DNA of 64,000 nt from Diplonema papillatum. Taxonomy: Eukaryota > Euglenozoa > Diplonemea > Diplonemida > Diplonemidae. The notes under the pieces are model-generated. The model worked only from the letters and a program-made list of their open reading frames with translations, was not told the origin of the DNA and did not search any database. Position 1 is the stretch's first letter. Every line of letters begins with the position of its first letter. The stretch lies in contig JAPJBO010000758.1 in NCBI GenBank assembly GCA_030068145.1, forward strand, positions 1-64,000, written 5' to 3'. The position numbers were made by a program, and so were the translations under genes. This document shows positions 22,114-32,399 of this stretch, piece after piece.

Positions 22114-22285
22114 GAGATGGCACAGAAAATGATGCTGGAAACAGTGCAAAACGACAGGCCAACTGCCAAAGGAAACAGATTTCTTTCTCTGCGCACCTAG
22201 AGGATCCGGAAGGATCATAGGTCGGGGGTTCGGCTGACGATTGTTGATGCTGATGTGTGACATAAAAACAAAAAAGCTCGACAAG

Positions 22286-24502
22286 CTACAAGAACATTGG
22301 GTCCCCTTTTGTTCCCTCTGCTGAAGGGAGAGGGTGTTTCACTTGTGGTGTTCTGCTGGAAAGGGTTTCTGATGTGCGAAGGAGGTGCAGGACATCGTCA
22401 AGAAAATGATCGGGGCAGGCAGTGAGTTCCTCACTCCATGGGACTTCCAGTGCTGCTAGCTCTAGTGCCCACCACAAACATCTGTATCCACAAGTCCACG
22501 TGTCACCGTCTTGTTGCCCAGTCTGCTTGCATTGCACATCCCAGTCCGCTAGCAAACATTTGATGCTGTTAACGGCCACGTCTGCAACAGAGGAAGTAGG
22601 AAGAGAATCCCAGATTATTGCTTTGGGCTTGTTCCCCTGTGCGACGCACGTCACAAGCAGCAGCCAGTGGGCTCCTCTTTCTCTGTGAGACGAAGTGTTG
22701 ACTACCGAAACAGAGTAGTGGCGGGAAAGAAGGAAGTCCTTTTGAACAAGGTCGAAGGCGAGGGCACCACCGAAGCTGAAAGGTGCCTTACGATTGAGGA
22801 ATCTGAAGACATGTTCGATTTCACTTCCTGAAAGCCAATGGCCTCTGTTGACCAGCATTATTTGCTCATGTTGTTCCTCATCTTCACTGATGGCGTCGAC
22901 CATCGCATGGAACAGCCGTTCCTCCTCCTGGGAAAAAACCTCTTCCTCTGCCTCGAATTCCGCTACCTCCTGAACGTCGCCCTCTGTAGGTTGTGCATCG
23001 CCAGGATCAATGATACCAGCCTTCACAAAGCTCGCTCTAATGGAGTCTGGCTTCAGCCTCGACAAACTGTCATGCAACCATTTGAAATGCACATCGCGGA
23101 TGCGCTTGGTTGTCACGTTGAGGTTCTTTGCAGCGCGGACGAGGTCGTCGTTCGACTCACCAGTCACCTTCCCTTTCTTTACGAGTTTCTTGTAAAGCTT
23201 ATTCAGCTTTTTACCGAACCATTCAGTAAAGAACCGTTTGAGTTGTGTCTTTACAGTTGCGTTGACCCCCAGGTCCATCGGCTGCAAGCGACCCGTGTAC
23301 CCTGCTGGTATAACGTGCGTCTTGAATCCGATCTGATTCAGTAAAACACGAACAGCTTCCGTGTTTTGTGCAGTAAACCGGTCGAAGATTAGCAAGCCTT
23401 TCTGGCTCTCCTCCAGTTTGTGCTCCTTGATTGTCCTCTCTCTGAACGGCTTCAAGATTCGGTTGACGTACTCTAAGGTCGTGGCCTCATTGGCCCAATG
23501 ACGAGAATTTTGTGTTAAGTGCCAACCACTGACGTCAAGATCCCCGACATCTGGCAGCACACGCGCCGTCTTCCCCGAATAGATGATCTGGGGCGGGAGA
23601 AGGTCACCACAGGCATTTGCCCCCAGTAGTGCTGTGATAGACCGCTTGTCGTCGTTGTGGGCAATGCTAACGTTCTTCTTTCCGCGGACGTCATAGGTTT
23701 TCTTCACAGAGGGAATAAATGGGATGCCAGTGTGGTCAATATTCACGATGAGGCAGGTTGGAATTGAAAACTCGTGAACAAGTTCCTTGACTTCTTCAGC
23801 AAACCTGCGCACCACCTCGGCGGACACACCCCTTGGTTCTACAAATGATGACGTAGGCGCACGGAGTTTCCAACCGCTCCGTGTGAGCATCTTTCTTGCC
23901 CAGTCGTATGCCAGGGTGTTTTCGTCCGCAAGCCTGTCAGGGTCGCTGGAAGTCTTCACAATACCCCTCGCAACACTCGATACAACCTGAGCTGTAATCA
24001 CCCCGCCTGCCTCTCGCATCGCCTTCAGTATCCTGAACAGCTCTTCCTGTTCTTCTTCTGCAAGCAACCTCGGACGTCCTCGTTTAGCCACGGGAAGGGC
24101 AATGCCTCTCTCGTCTCTTTCGTCGTCGTACAGCCTCTTCTTGTTCACGGTTTTTTTCAGCTCGTCTTTGTATGCGTCATAGAAGCGTCCGGCCGAGCCC
24201 TTCGTTACCTTCCGAGCATTCGGCCTGTCATTCCACGTGGCAACTGCCTTGGTGAGCCCGAGATCTGCGACCAACTTGGCTATCTCAAGCTTTGTATCTG
24301 CTGCCCAAGCCTTGTATGTCTCTTGGCCCTTGCGAGGTGCGCTCGCAACTACCTCCTTGGCAACAGCATCAGCGCGGGCTTCCTTCTTGACCTCTGCCGA
24401 AATGACAGCAAACGGTTCACGCTTTACGACGTACCGCAACATTTCCCTTTTTTTCCCTTTATTTTCCTTCTGTTTTTGTGGGTTTCCAGTCAAACTTTGC
24501 AT
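22286..24502 (-). CDS. DDE transposase fused to a Ulp1/C48-type protease
   Basis: The 738-aa protein starts at the first ATG (24500-24502); the open frame extends further upstream only through non-ATG codons. Residues ~140-220 resemble the CENP-B/Tc5-type DNA-binding helix-turn-helix (GRPRLL...DWARKMLTRSGWKLRAPT). The catalytic core follows the pogo/DDE_1 layout: NIDHTGI with D256, LLIFDRFTAQ with D374 and IPAGYTGRLQPMDLGVN with D410, giving DD35D. An acidic linker (~510-545) leads to a C-terminal domain with HW (H612), IIWDSL (D632), a Gln pair at 663-664 and TCGYR (C671), the His-Asp-Gln-Cys order of SUMO/ubiquitin-like proteases. The frame is intact with TIRs and TA flanks, so the element may be autonomous. 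The protease role is inference. Confidence 0.88.
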   Translation of the reverse strand: MQSLTGNPQKQKENKGKKREMLRYVVKREPFAVISAEVKKEARADAVAKEVVASAPRKGQETYKAWAADTKLEIAKLVADLGLTKAVATWNDRPNARKVTKGSAGRFYDAYKDELKKTVNKKRLYDDERDERGIALPVAKRGRPRLLAEEEQEELFRILKAMREAGGVITAQVVSSVARGIVKTSSDPDRLADENTLAYDWARKMLTRSGWKLRAPTSSFVEPRGVSAEVVRRFAEEVKELVHEFSIPTCLIVNIDHTGIPFIPSVKKTYDVRGKKNVSIAHNDDKRSITALLGANACGDLLPPQIIYSGKTARVLPDVGDLDVSGWHLTQNSRHWANEATTLEYVNRILKPFRERTIKEHKLEESQKGLLIFDRFTAQNTEAVRVLLNQIGFKTHVIPAGYTGRLQPMDLGVNATVKTQLKRFFTEWFGKKLNKLYKKLVKKGKVTGESNDDLVRAAKNLNVTTKRIRDVHFKWLHDSLSRLKPDSIRASFVKAGIIDPGDAQPTEGDVQEVAEFEAEEEVFSQEEERLFHAMVDAISEDEEQHEQIMLVNRGHWLSGSEIEHVFRFLNRKAPFSFGGALAFDLVQKDFLLSRHYSVSVVNTSSHRERGAHWLLLVTCVAQGNKPKAIIWDSLPTSSVADVAVNSIKCLLADWDVQCKQTGQQDGDTWTCGYRCLWWALELAALEVPWSEELTACPDHFLDDVLHLLRTSETLSSRTPQVKHPLPSAEGTKGDPMFL

Positions 24503-24645
24503 TGTGTTGTGTGCCGAATAGGAAATATGTTGGACCGGACAAAAGTCCCAAGTTGCCAATTTCTGGCCAAAGTCCCAAGATTTGTCCGGTCCAACTTAAG
24601 TCCGGTCCAATATTTGTCCGGTCCAATATATTTCCATTTACGGTA

Positions 24646-24753
24646 TTTGTTTGTGCGTGCCGGTTGATCGTTTTCCCACTTGTATTTACCCTGTGTGTAT
24701 TCAGGTAAGGAATTCCGATCAACCACCAAAACACGCTGCCTACGTCTTTTTAG
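24646..24753 (-). repeat. Inner part of right TIR, 6.2-kb element
   Basis: Reverse complement of about 19018-19125; contains GGTTGATC, GTAAGGAATTC and CACACAGGGTAAATAC in matching order. Split from the outer TIR part by the 388-bp insertion. Confidence 0.9.
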
Positions 24754-25141
24754 AGTTAAAGTTCGCTTGAAATACCGGGGTTTTAGGGTCTCCGTGTGAC
24801 CGTTCATGAATGGGTTCTCTTAGAGCAAGAAAGGGCTTTATGGTTACGGTTTGTATATTTAGTGCATGCTTTCGTTATGGGTTCTGGCTAGCCATATCCG
24901 GGACTGTTTGTGACCGACACCAAGTACATTCCTTCGTGGAGTGTAATCTTGGGCCCCCCACGTTCTACAAGTTGAGCAGGGGTTGCCTTGTAGCCCGTAC
25001 CGGTCTGTTGTCCGCGTTTTTATGTATTTTCTCGTAGAGTAGTGCTTGGGTTTCGCGACACTTGCGGTGCTTCACGTGGTGCGGGTTGCTTCCGCCCTAA
25101 TATAAGGTTTTTTTTGGGTAGATTTGCTGGGTAAAACTGTT
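24754..25141. mobile_element. 388-bp insertion with 11-bp target duplication
   Basis: The insertion begins AGTTAAAGTTCGCTTG and ends GGGTAAAACTGTT, flanked by CGTCTTTTTAG at 24743-24753 and 25142-25152. The left TIR of the host element shows the uninterrupted target (one CTAAAAAGACG), so the insertion is directly demonstrated. No TIR at its ends and no ORF. Related sequence occurs at 7635, 14357, 43361, 43487, 44391 and 44514, also often preceded by CTTTTTTAG. Confidence 0.85.
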
Positions 25142-25261
25142 CGTCTTTTTAGCCTGCACAATACAATGAAGGGCAACCCACAAGATTGTTAGTACTAAAA
25201 AAAGGGGGGGCGGTGGTCTCCGCTGGTCTGGTAGTCCGTTGGACGGGATGTGGCTCGAAGG

Positions 25262-25640
25262 GGGGAAAATCTTAGTAGGGGGGGGGGGAACTTAGTTTAA
25301 TGTTTAGGCAGAACGCTGCCTCGCATGCATGTTTGATGCTAGCATCAAGTCTTCGTCGAAGAAAGTGTAAAATAAAATAGGGGAAAGGGAAAAAGGGTCG
25401 CAGGGAGTGTAAGACTCCGCAGGTAGGGTCTGGAACCTTGAGAGACTATTCCTCTTTATTCTTTTTTTCACCGCGGTGTTGTGTGCACCTCGTTCTTTGT
25501 CTCTGGTTTCGCTCTTGAACGCATACCAATCCAAAGTTAGAGCTCTTCAGTGGGTCCTTTGGACGGGGACTTTCGGTCCTGTTCCGGTGCTATCACAACT
25601 TTCTGGTTCCAATGTATGTCGCATCCTTCCTTCGTCAGAT
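25262..25640. repeat. Stem-loop repeat family, second long copy
   Basis: Follows the 21150-21560 copy through the GCAGAACGCTGCC hairpin, the TTGATGCTAGCATCAA palindrome, TCTTCGTCGAAGA and CACCGCGGTGTTGTGTGCACC, up to TCCGGTGCTATCACAAC. It contains an extra G-run insertion near 25280. 25686-25745 continues with a module shared with 63330-63380. Confidence 0.85.
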
Positions 25641-25902
25641 TAAAAAAAGGGGTTCTGGTTTGGGTTGTGGCTCGTAACCAACCACCACGGGGCACTGCTT
25701 CCACTGAGTGAAAGTGTTTATATCTTCTCAAGGGAGACGATGAAACCGTTCGAAACGAACTTTCCGGCACATGCTTCCCAGGGGGAAGGGGGGGGGTCGA
25801 ATAATGACAGTTATTTGACACACGTCTGGTTGCCTACAACACTACCACGACTTGATCCTGCTACTGTTCGGCTACCCGGAACTTTTTTAGTATTCGACAA
25901 AT

Positions 25903-25930
25903 CGAATAATAACATAGGTGTTATTATTCG
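25903..25930. repeat. 11-bp hairpin CGAATAATAAC
   Basis: Arms 25903-25913 and 25920-25930 are exact reverse complements around ATAGGT. No terminator context is known. Confidence 0.9.
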
Positions 25931-25974
25931 CCCCCTCCCTTTAGGATATACTTGAGGCTGCCAGCTGCAAAAGA

Positions 25975-26160
25975 AGTGCCATTGGCAGGGTTCGAACTGA
26001 CGGCCGACATCTGGTCACTCTGCCACCCCTATGCATTTTGGCAGGGGAACAAAAAGATAGCTTCACACAATCCCCAGCTCCAAGTAACAGTGTAGACACA
26101 AGTGGGGTTGGCTCGAATAGAGGCTAATCACATTGCATGTTCATAGGACCTCCTTTTGTT
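25975..26160 (-). repeat. Possible tRNA-derived short element
   Basis: On the minus strand GGGGTGGCAGAGTGACC resembles a Pol III A box, and GTTCGAACC about 28 bases downstream resembles a B box. The spacing is shorter than in a tRNA and the T-stem does not pair, so this is not a functional tRNA gene. A tRNA-derived SINE or a chance match are the options. Confidence 0.3.
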
Positions 26161-26509
26161 TGTGCGCATTACCGGAACTCACCTGCTTTGGTAAGTTTCA
26201 TGTAGTACGCTGCCAACTACTAATTTTTAGCGTTATTTGTGGATTAGAAGGTCGGTATTTTAAAGTCTCCGGTTGACCGTAGAGGCTTGGGTATGGAGGG
26301 GGGGTTGAGAGGGTTGAGGAAAGTGAGAGGGTGCCGCTCGTTTCGGGTGGTGTCGCTCCGTTGTGAAACCTTGTGAAGTCCCCTAACGCGTTTAGGGGGG
26401 TTGATCTTTTGCAGCTGGCAGCCTCCTCAAGTATTTCCTACAAAGCAGGTGCTTATACAAAAAAAAAAAAAAAAACAGGTCTACAATACACACGCACGCA
26501 ACCACATAC

Positions 26510-26881
26510 CTCCGTCTTGTACACTTCCACGGGCTTGCCCATGGCCGCCAGCCGCTTCTGGAACCCATCGAGGTCCGTCGCGATCTTCCAGTACCGCTTC
26601 GCGGACTTCGAGAAGCTCTCCGCCGTCACCGACCGGATGTCCACTGGCGACACGGCGGCCCTGCCGTCGCCGAGGCTCACACACGGCTCGCCGCTGCCCA
26701 GCAGCCGGCGGTGCCCTGTGTCCCCGCTGCGCACGCGGGCCGCGAGGTGGTCCCACAGCGGCGTCTTCGCGCCGGCGTCGATGTCGTCAAGGCGGCGGAG
26801 GAGGTCGAAAAGCCGCTGCGGCCGGTCTTTGGTGCACAGCGACCCGTACAGCAGCAGCAGGGGCTCAGACGCAGCGAATGC
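26510..26881 (-). CDS. Internal exon of an unidentified gene, multiplied upstream
   Basis: This exon is 372 bp (124 codons, phase 0), between the acceptor CACTACTTGCAG and a GTATGT donor. The product reads AFAASEPLLLLYGSLCTKDR, PQRLFDLLRRLDDIDAGAKT, PLWDHLAARVRSGDTG and ends with SAKRYWKIATDLDGFQKRLA, AMGKPVEVYKTE: helical and charged, family not recognised. It is the only full-length copy; nine further partial copies of its 5' half lie upstream. Neighbouring exons of the parent gene were not found. Confidence 0.75.
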
Positions 26882-29800
26882 CTGCAAGTAGTGCGAGTGT
26901 GAGTATGCATGCAAGCATGAGAAAGCATGAGTGCATGTATGCGTATGTATGAGGGTACGCCATGAGTGTATGAGTGTACGAGTGCAAACATCAGAGTAAG
27001 TAGGAGGGAATGTATGCGTCTAAGAATGAGAGTAAGCATGAGAGCGCAAGTAGCAGTGCAAGCCCTGTGTCCCCGCTGCGCACGCGGGCCGCGAGGTGGT
27101 CCCACGGCGGCGTCTTCGCGCAAGGCGGCGGAGGAGGTCGAAAAGCGGCTGCGGCCGGTCTTTGGTGCACAGCGACCCGTACAGCAGCAGCAGGGGCTCA
27201 GACGCAGCGAATGCCTGCAAGTAGTGCGAGTGTGAGTATGCATGCAAGCATGAGAAAGCATGAGTGCATGTATGCGTAAGTATGAGGGTACGCCATGAGT
27301 GTATGAGTGTACGAGTGCAAACATCAGAGTAAGTATGAGGGAATGTATGCGTCTAAGAATGAGAGTAAGCATGAGAGCGCAAGTAGCAGTGCAAGCCCTG
27401 TGTCCCCGCTGCGCACGCGGGCCGCGAGGTGGTCCCACGGCGGCGTCTTCGCGCAAGGCGGCGGAGGAGGTCGAAAAGCGGCTGCGGCCGGTCTTTGGTG
27501 CACAGCGACCCGTACAGCAGCAGCAGGGGCTCAGACGCAGCTAATGCCTGCAAGTAGTGCGAGTGTGGAGGTCGGCATACGACGGTGAAATACAAAAGAG
27601 GCAATCGAGGCTGCCCTTTGGAGGAAGCCCCGGAGGAAGCTATCGGTCGCAGAGATACGATCGAGGACTGCCCCTTGGAGTAAGCCCAGAGGAAGCTATC
27701 GGCCGTAGAGATAATCTCAATGCGGTGGGCAAGCGTGAGGATGGTCCGCACGAGAAGAGGAGTATGCATGCAAGCATGAGAAAGCATGAGTGCATGTATG
27801 CGTAAGTATGAGGGTACGCCATGAGTGTATGAGTGTACGAGTGCAAACATCAGAGTAAGTATGAGGGAATGTATGCGTCTAAGAATGAGAGTAAGCATGA
27901 GAGCGCAAGTAGCAGTGCAAGCCCTGTGTCCCCGCTGCGCACGCGGGCCGCGAGGTGGTCCCACGGCGGCGTCTTCGCGCAAGGCGGCGGAGGAGGTCGA
28001 AAAGCGGCTGCGGCCGGTCTTTGGTGCACAGCGACCCGTACAGCAGCAGCAGGGGCTCAGACGCAGCTAATGCCTGCAAGTAGTGCGAGTGTGGAGGTCG
28101 GCATACGACGGTGAAATACAAAAGAGGCAATCGAGGCTGCCCTTTGGAGGAAGCCCCGGAGGAAGCTATCGGTCGCAGAGATACGATCGAGGACTGCCCC
28201 TTGGAGTAAGCCCAGAGGAAGCTATCGGCCGTAGAGATAATCTCAATGCGGTGGGCAAGCGTGAGGATGGTCCGCACGAGAAGAGGAGTATGCATGCAAG
28301 CATGAGAAAGCATGAGTGCATGTATGCGTAAGTATGAGGGTACGCCATGAGTGTATGAGTGTACGAGTGCAAACATCAGAGTAAGTATGAGGGAATGTAT
28401 GCGTCTAAGAATGAGAGTAAGCATGAGAGCGCAAGTAGCAGTGCAAGCCCTGTGTCCCCGCTGCGCACGCGGGCCGCGAGGTGGTCCCACGGCGGCGTCT
28501 TCGCGCAAGGCGGCGGAGGAGGTCGAAAAGCGGCTGCGGCCGGTCTTTGGTGCACAGCGACCCGTACAGCAGCAGCAGGGGCTCAGACGCAGCGAATGCC
28601 TGCAAGTAGTGCGAGTGTGAGTATGCATGCAAGCATGAGAAAGCATGAGTGCATGTATGCGTAAGTATGAGGGTACGCCATGAGTGTATGAGTGTACGAG
28701 TGCAAACATCAGAGTAAGTATGAGGGAATGTATGCGTCTAAGAATGAGAGTAAGCATGAGAGCGCAAGTAGCAGTGCAAGCCCTGTGTCCCCGCTGCGCA
28801 CGCGGGCCGCGAGGTGGTCCCACAGCGGCGTCTTCGCGCCGGCGTCGATGTCGTCAAGGCGGCGGAGGAGGTCGAAAAGCCGCTGCGGCCGGTCTTTGGT
28901 GCACAGCGACCCGTACAGCAGCAGCAGGGGCTCAGACGCAGCGAATGCCTGCAAGTAGTGCGAGTGTGAGTATGCATGCAAGCATGAGAAAGCATGAGTG
29001 CATGTATGCGTAAGTATGAGGGTACGCCATGAGTGTATGAGTGTACGAGTGCAAACATCAGAGTAAGTATGAGGGAATGTATGCGTCTAAGAATGAGAGT
29101 AAGCATGAGAGCGCAAGTAGCAGTGCAAGCCCTGTGTCCCCGCTGCGCACGCGGGCCGCGAGGTGGTCCCACGGCGGCGTCTTCGCGCAAGGCGGCGGAG
29201 GAGGTCGAAAAGCGGCTGCGGCCGGTCTTTGGTGCACAGCGACCCGTACAGCAGCAGCAGGGGCTCAGACGCAGCTAATGCCTGCACGTATAAGAGGGAG
29301 TGGATGTATGGATCTGGGTGTGAGTGCAGGCATGAGAGGAAAGCTGAGTGCGAGTGTGTGCATGCAAGCATGAGAAAGCATGAGTGCATGTATGCGTAAG
29401 TATGAGGGTACACCATGAGTGTATGAGTGTACGAGTGCAAACATCAGAGTAAGTATGAGGGAATGTATGCGTCTAAGAATGAGAGTAAGCATGAGAGCGC
29501 AAGTAGCAGTGCAAGCCCTGTGTCCCCGCTGCGCACGCGGGCCGCGAGGTGGTCCCACGGCGGCGTCTTCGCGCAAGGCGGCGGAGGAGGTCGAAAAGCC
29601 GCTGCGGCCGGTCTTTGGTGCACAGCGACCCGTACAGCAGCAGCAGGGGCTCAGACGCAGCGAATGCCTGCAAGTAGTGCGAGTGTGAGTATGCATGCAA
29701 GCATGAGAAAGCATGAGTGCATGTATGCGTAAGTATGAGGGTACGCCATGAGTGTATGAGTGTACGAGTGCAAACATCAGAGTAAGTATGAGGGAATGTA

Positions 29801-30440
29801 TGCGTCTAAGAATGAGAGTAAGCATGAGAGCGCAAGTAGCAGTGCAAGCCATGTGTCCCCGCTGCGCACGCGGGCCGCGAGGTGGTCCCACGGCGGCGTC
29901 TTCGCGCAAGGCGGCGGAGGAGGTCGAAAAGCCGCTGCGGCCGGTCTTTGGTGCACAGCGACCCGTACAGCAGCAGCAGGGGCTCAGACGCAGCGAATGC
30001 CTGCAAGTAGTGCGAGTGTGAGTATGCATGCAAGCATGAGAAAGCATGAGTGCATGTATGCGTAAGTATGAGGGTACGCCATGAGTGTATGAGTGTACGA
30101 GTGCAAACATCAGAGTAAGTATGAGGGAATGTATGCGTCTAAGAATGAGAGTAAGCATGAGAGCGCAAGTAGCAGTGCAAGCCATGTGTCCCCGCTGCGC
30201 ACGCGGGCCGCGAGGTGGTCCCACGGCGGCGTCTTCGCGCAAGGCGGCGGAGGAGGTCGAAAAGCGGCTGCGGCCGGTCTTTGGTGCACAGCGACCCGTA
30301 CAGCAGCAGCAGGGGCTCAGACGCAGCTAATGCCTGCACGTATGAGAGGGAGTGGATGTATGGATCTGGGTGTGAGTGCAGGCATGAGAGGAAAGCTGAG
30401 TGCGAGTGTGTGCATGCAAGCATGAGAAAGCATGAGTGCA
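26882..30440 (-). repeat. Tandem array of a splice acceptor plus half exon
   Basis: Anchors (GCAGC[G/T]AATGCCTGCA) at 26871, 27204, 27537, 28063, 28589, 28938, 29271, 29657, 29990 and 30323 give spacings of 333, 333, 526, 526, 349, 333, 386, 333, 333. Each unit carries the acceptor and the exon start (…PLLLLYGSLCTKD…), then GCATGAGTG-type low-complexity intron sequence. Eight of ten copies have a 16-bp deletion in the exon part that shifts the frame; only those at 26.8 and 28.8 kb keep it. The two 526-bp units contain the same ~193-bp insertion (27568-27762, 28094-28288). Confidence 0.93.
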
Positions 30441-30740
30441 TGTATGCGTAAGTATGAGAGTACGCATGAGTGTATGTATGAGGGTATTGAAGTATGGCTA
30501 AGATACAGTGGTGTCACCTGATATTTCCTGAGTGCAAACATGAGAGTAAGTAGAGGGAACGTATGCGTCTAAGAATGAGAGTAAGCATGAGTGCAAGCAC
30601 TTGCATGTTTGAGTCTAAGTAGTTAGAGTACACATGAGTGAACGTGTGAGTATAGGCAAGAGTGTGAATATGTGAGTGTAAGCACGAGTTTGAGTATGAG
30701 TGCAAGCATGAGAGTTATGAATGTATGCGTCTAAGCATGA
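30440..30740. repeat. Degenerate edge of the GCATGAGTG array
   Basis: AGTGTATGAGGGTA, AGAATGAGAGTAAGCATGAG and similar words continue in decayed form without the exon part. No gene seen. Confidence 0.7.
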
Positions 30741-30744
30741 AATC

Positions 30745-30850
30745 TTAGTTTAATGTTTAGGCAGAACACTGCCTCGCATGCATGTTTGATGCTAGCATCA
30801 AGTCTTCGTCGAAGAAAGTGTAAAACCGTACACCGCGAGAGTAGGAGAAA
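30745..30850. repeat. Stem-loop repeat family, short copy
   Basis: Starts ATCTTAGTTTAATGTTTAGG and includes the GCAGAACACTGCC hairpin and the TTGATGCTAGCATCAA palindrome; truncated after AAGAAAGTGTAAAACC. Confidence 0.85.
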
Positions 30851-31489
30851 GGGAAACTAGAGTTTTCGTTGACCGCACTACCCTGAGCCCAAATCCTGGA
30901 CGTGGGTTCAGGTGGCAAATTTGGCAAATGACCATGATCAGAAGGTCCTACTTGGGCGGTTCAGTTTCCTCACACATTGCATGTGAAGCAGGAGAAAATA
31001 CAAGGAACTCTGAGAGCGCGATGGACACCCACAACGTAGCGAAGCTTCTGCACACCAGCCACCACCAACCAAAGCCGCTCGCGCAAAAGGGATCGAGCCA
31101 TGGTAGTTGTCAAGTTAGGTGACACTGGTAGTGGTCGGATGTCAGTTGTCGAAGCGTCACGGTAGCACGGCGGATGACCGTGTACAATGGAGACTACAGA
31201 CGGCTCTTGAACCCGAGCCCGTGAGAGGTATGCTTTCGTCGTGCCCGGCTCCACTGCCCAGAAATAGGGGGGGGTAGGGGCACTGGGTCCTCGGGTACCA
31301 GCCCAAGTGCGCCCGCTGGGGATGCGAGCTCCGGGGCGAAGGGGCGCAAGGGCGAAAAAGGCGGAAAATCGCGCAAGGGAAATGGAACACTTGATGGCCT
31401 CGTTTGGAGTGATGGCGCTAGGGACGGCGATAAAGCTGCCCTGCATCGCGACTGGGAGGTCCCCGAGATGCGCTTTCGGGCCGTCTTCC

Positions 31490-31990
31490 CCCCGCACATG
31501 TTCGCTTGGTGACGTTCACCATGCGCCATGGGAAGAAGTGTCTGGCTCCGTTCCAGTGGGGGCAGTACGATCTGCACAGTTTCAATGAAGCAAATGGCAG
31601 AGGCCTCACTTGGACCCCAGGACCGTGGTGCACTGTCTGCCATGTTTCTAAAGGCCAAACAGGAACAGATCTCAGGGGAATAGAGGCCAGCGAGCAGCTG
31701 ACAGTCAAGGAGGATGAACAAGTTGACGTGCAGCGTTGACGTGCAGCGTGAAGCGACCATCGAGCAGGGTGACAGGAAGGCTGCAGGGGATCGGATCGAA
31801 GGACAGGCTGAGGGGATCCTGACCCGCGGTGCAATCAACTCGTGCTGCGATGCTGCGCGGGGCGGAGTCAACCAGACCCTGGAGATACACGTTTCGGTCA
31901 ACGCAGCAGACAAAGTCGACATCTTGCGCGCAAGCGGGTACCAGGGCGCGTACTTTGAACCGCAGCTGACGACGGGAGGAAACCGGCGCT
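31490..31990 (+). pseudogene. Coding-like stretch with a 13-bp frameshifting duplication
   Basis: One plus frame reads TMRHGKKCLAPFQWGQYDLH, LTWTPGPWCTVCHVSKGQTG and EQLTVKEDEQVDVQR to a stop at ~31739. After a 13-bp direct duplication (TTGACGTGCAGCG) the next frame continues REATIEQGDRKAAGDRIEGQ and LEIHVSVNAADKVDILRASG into the 87-bp repeat. The duplication looks like a recent frameshift of one ORF. The family is unknown, and the minus strand is also open for long stretches, so the strand is not certain. Confidence 0.4.
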
Positions 31991-32370
31991 GTACACGGAC
32001 ATGTACGCCGTGTGCGGAGGAAGGCGTGCCGCACACGTACCGCCGCGGGGTGCGCAACTCAAGGTGGGGAATTTGCTGTACACGGACATGTACGCCGTGT
32101 GCGGAGGAAGGCGTGCCGCACACGTACCGCCGCGGGGTGCGCAACTCAAGGTGGGGAATTTGCTGTACACGGACATGTACGCCGTGTGCGGAGGAAGGCG
32201 TGCCGCACACGTACCGCCGCGGGGTGCGCAACTCAAGGTGGGGAATTTGCTGTACACGGACATGTACGCCGTGTGCAGAGGAAGGCGTGCCGCACACGTA
32301 CCGCCGCGGGGTGCGCAACTCAAGGTGGGGAATTTGCTGTACACGGACATGTACGCCGTGTGCAGAGGAA
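31991..32370. repeat. 87-bp tandem repeat, block 1
   Basis: Five units of 87 bp beginning GTACACGGACATGTACGCCG. Because 87 is a multiple of three, several frames stay open on both strands; this is not evidence of a protein. Confidence 0.95.
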
Positions 32371-32399
32371 TGCCTTGGCGCTTCACTTGCTGAGTTCAT

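Larger units (their letters stand above)
21609..24643 (-). mobile_element. Pogo-like DNA transposon, 3.0 kb, with TA duplication
   Basis: Termini start CCGTAAATGGAAATAT (21609) and end with its reverse complement (24643), flanked by TA at 21607-21608 and 24644-24645. Subterminal copies of TTGGACCGGACAAA in both orientations (two near the left end, four near the right end) look like transposase-binding sites. The element carries one long minus-strand ORF. It sits just inside the right TIR of the 6.2-kb element. Confidence 0.85.
18978..25195. mobile_element. 6.2-kb composite element with ~150-bp TIRs
   Basis: The left arm at 18978-19125 starts GTACTAACAATCTTGTGGG. Its reverse complement is at the right end in two pieces, 25142-25195 and 24646-24753, separated by a 388-bp insertion. 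TA flanks both outer ends (18976-18977 and 25196-25197). The interior holds direct repeats (19.5-20.5 kb), copies of two dispersed families, and a complete pogo-like transposon. It could be one large TIR transposon with nested insertions or two arms of an inverted duplication; the TA flanks favour the transposon reading. Confidence 0.7.

Noticed and set aside
25985..26050. tRNA gene on the minus strand
   Set aside because: T-stem bases do not pair and the A-to-B-box distance is too short; at most a tRNA-derived repeat.
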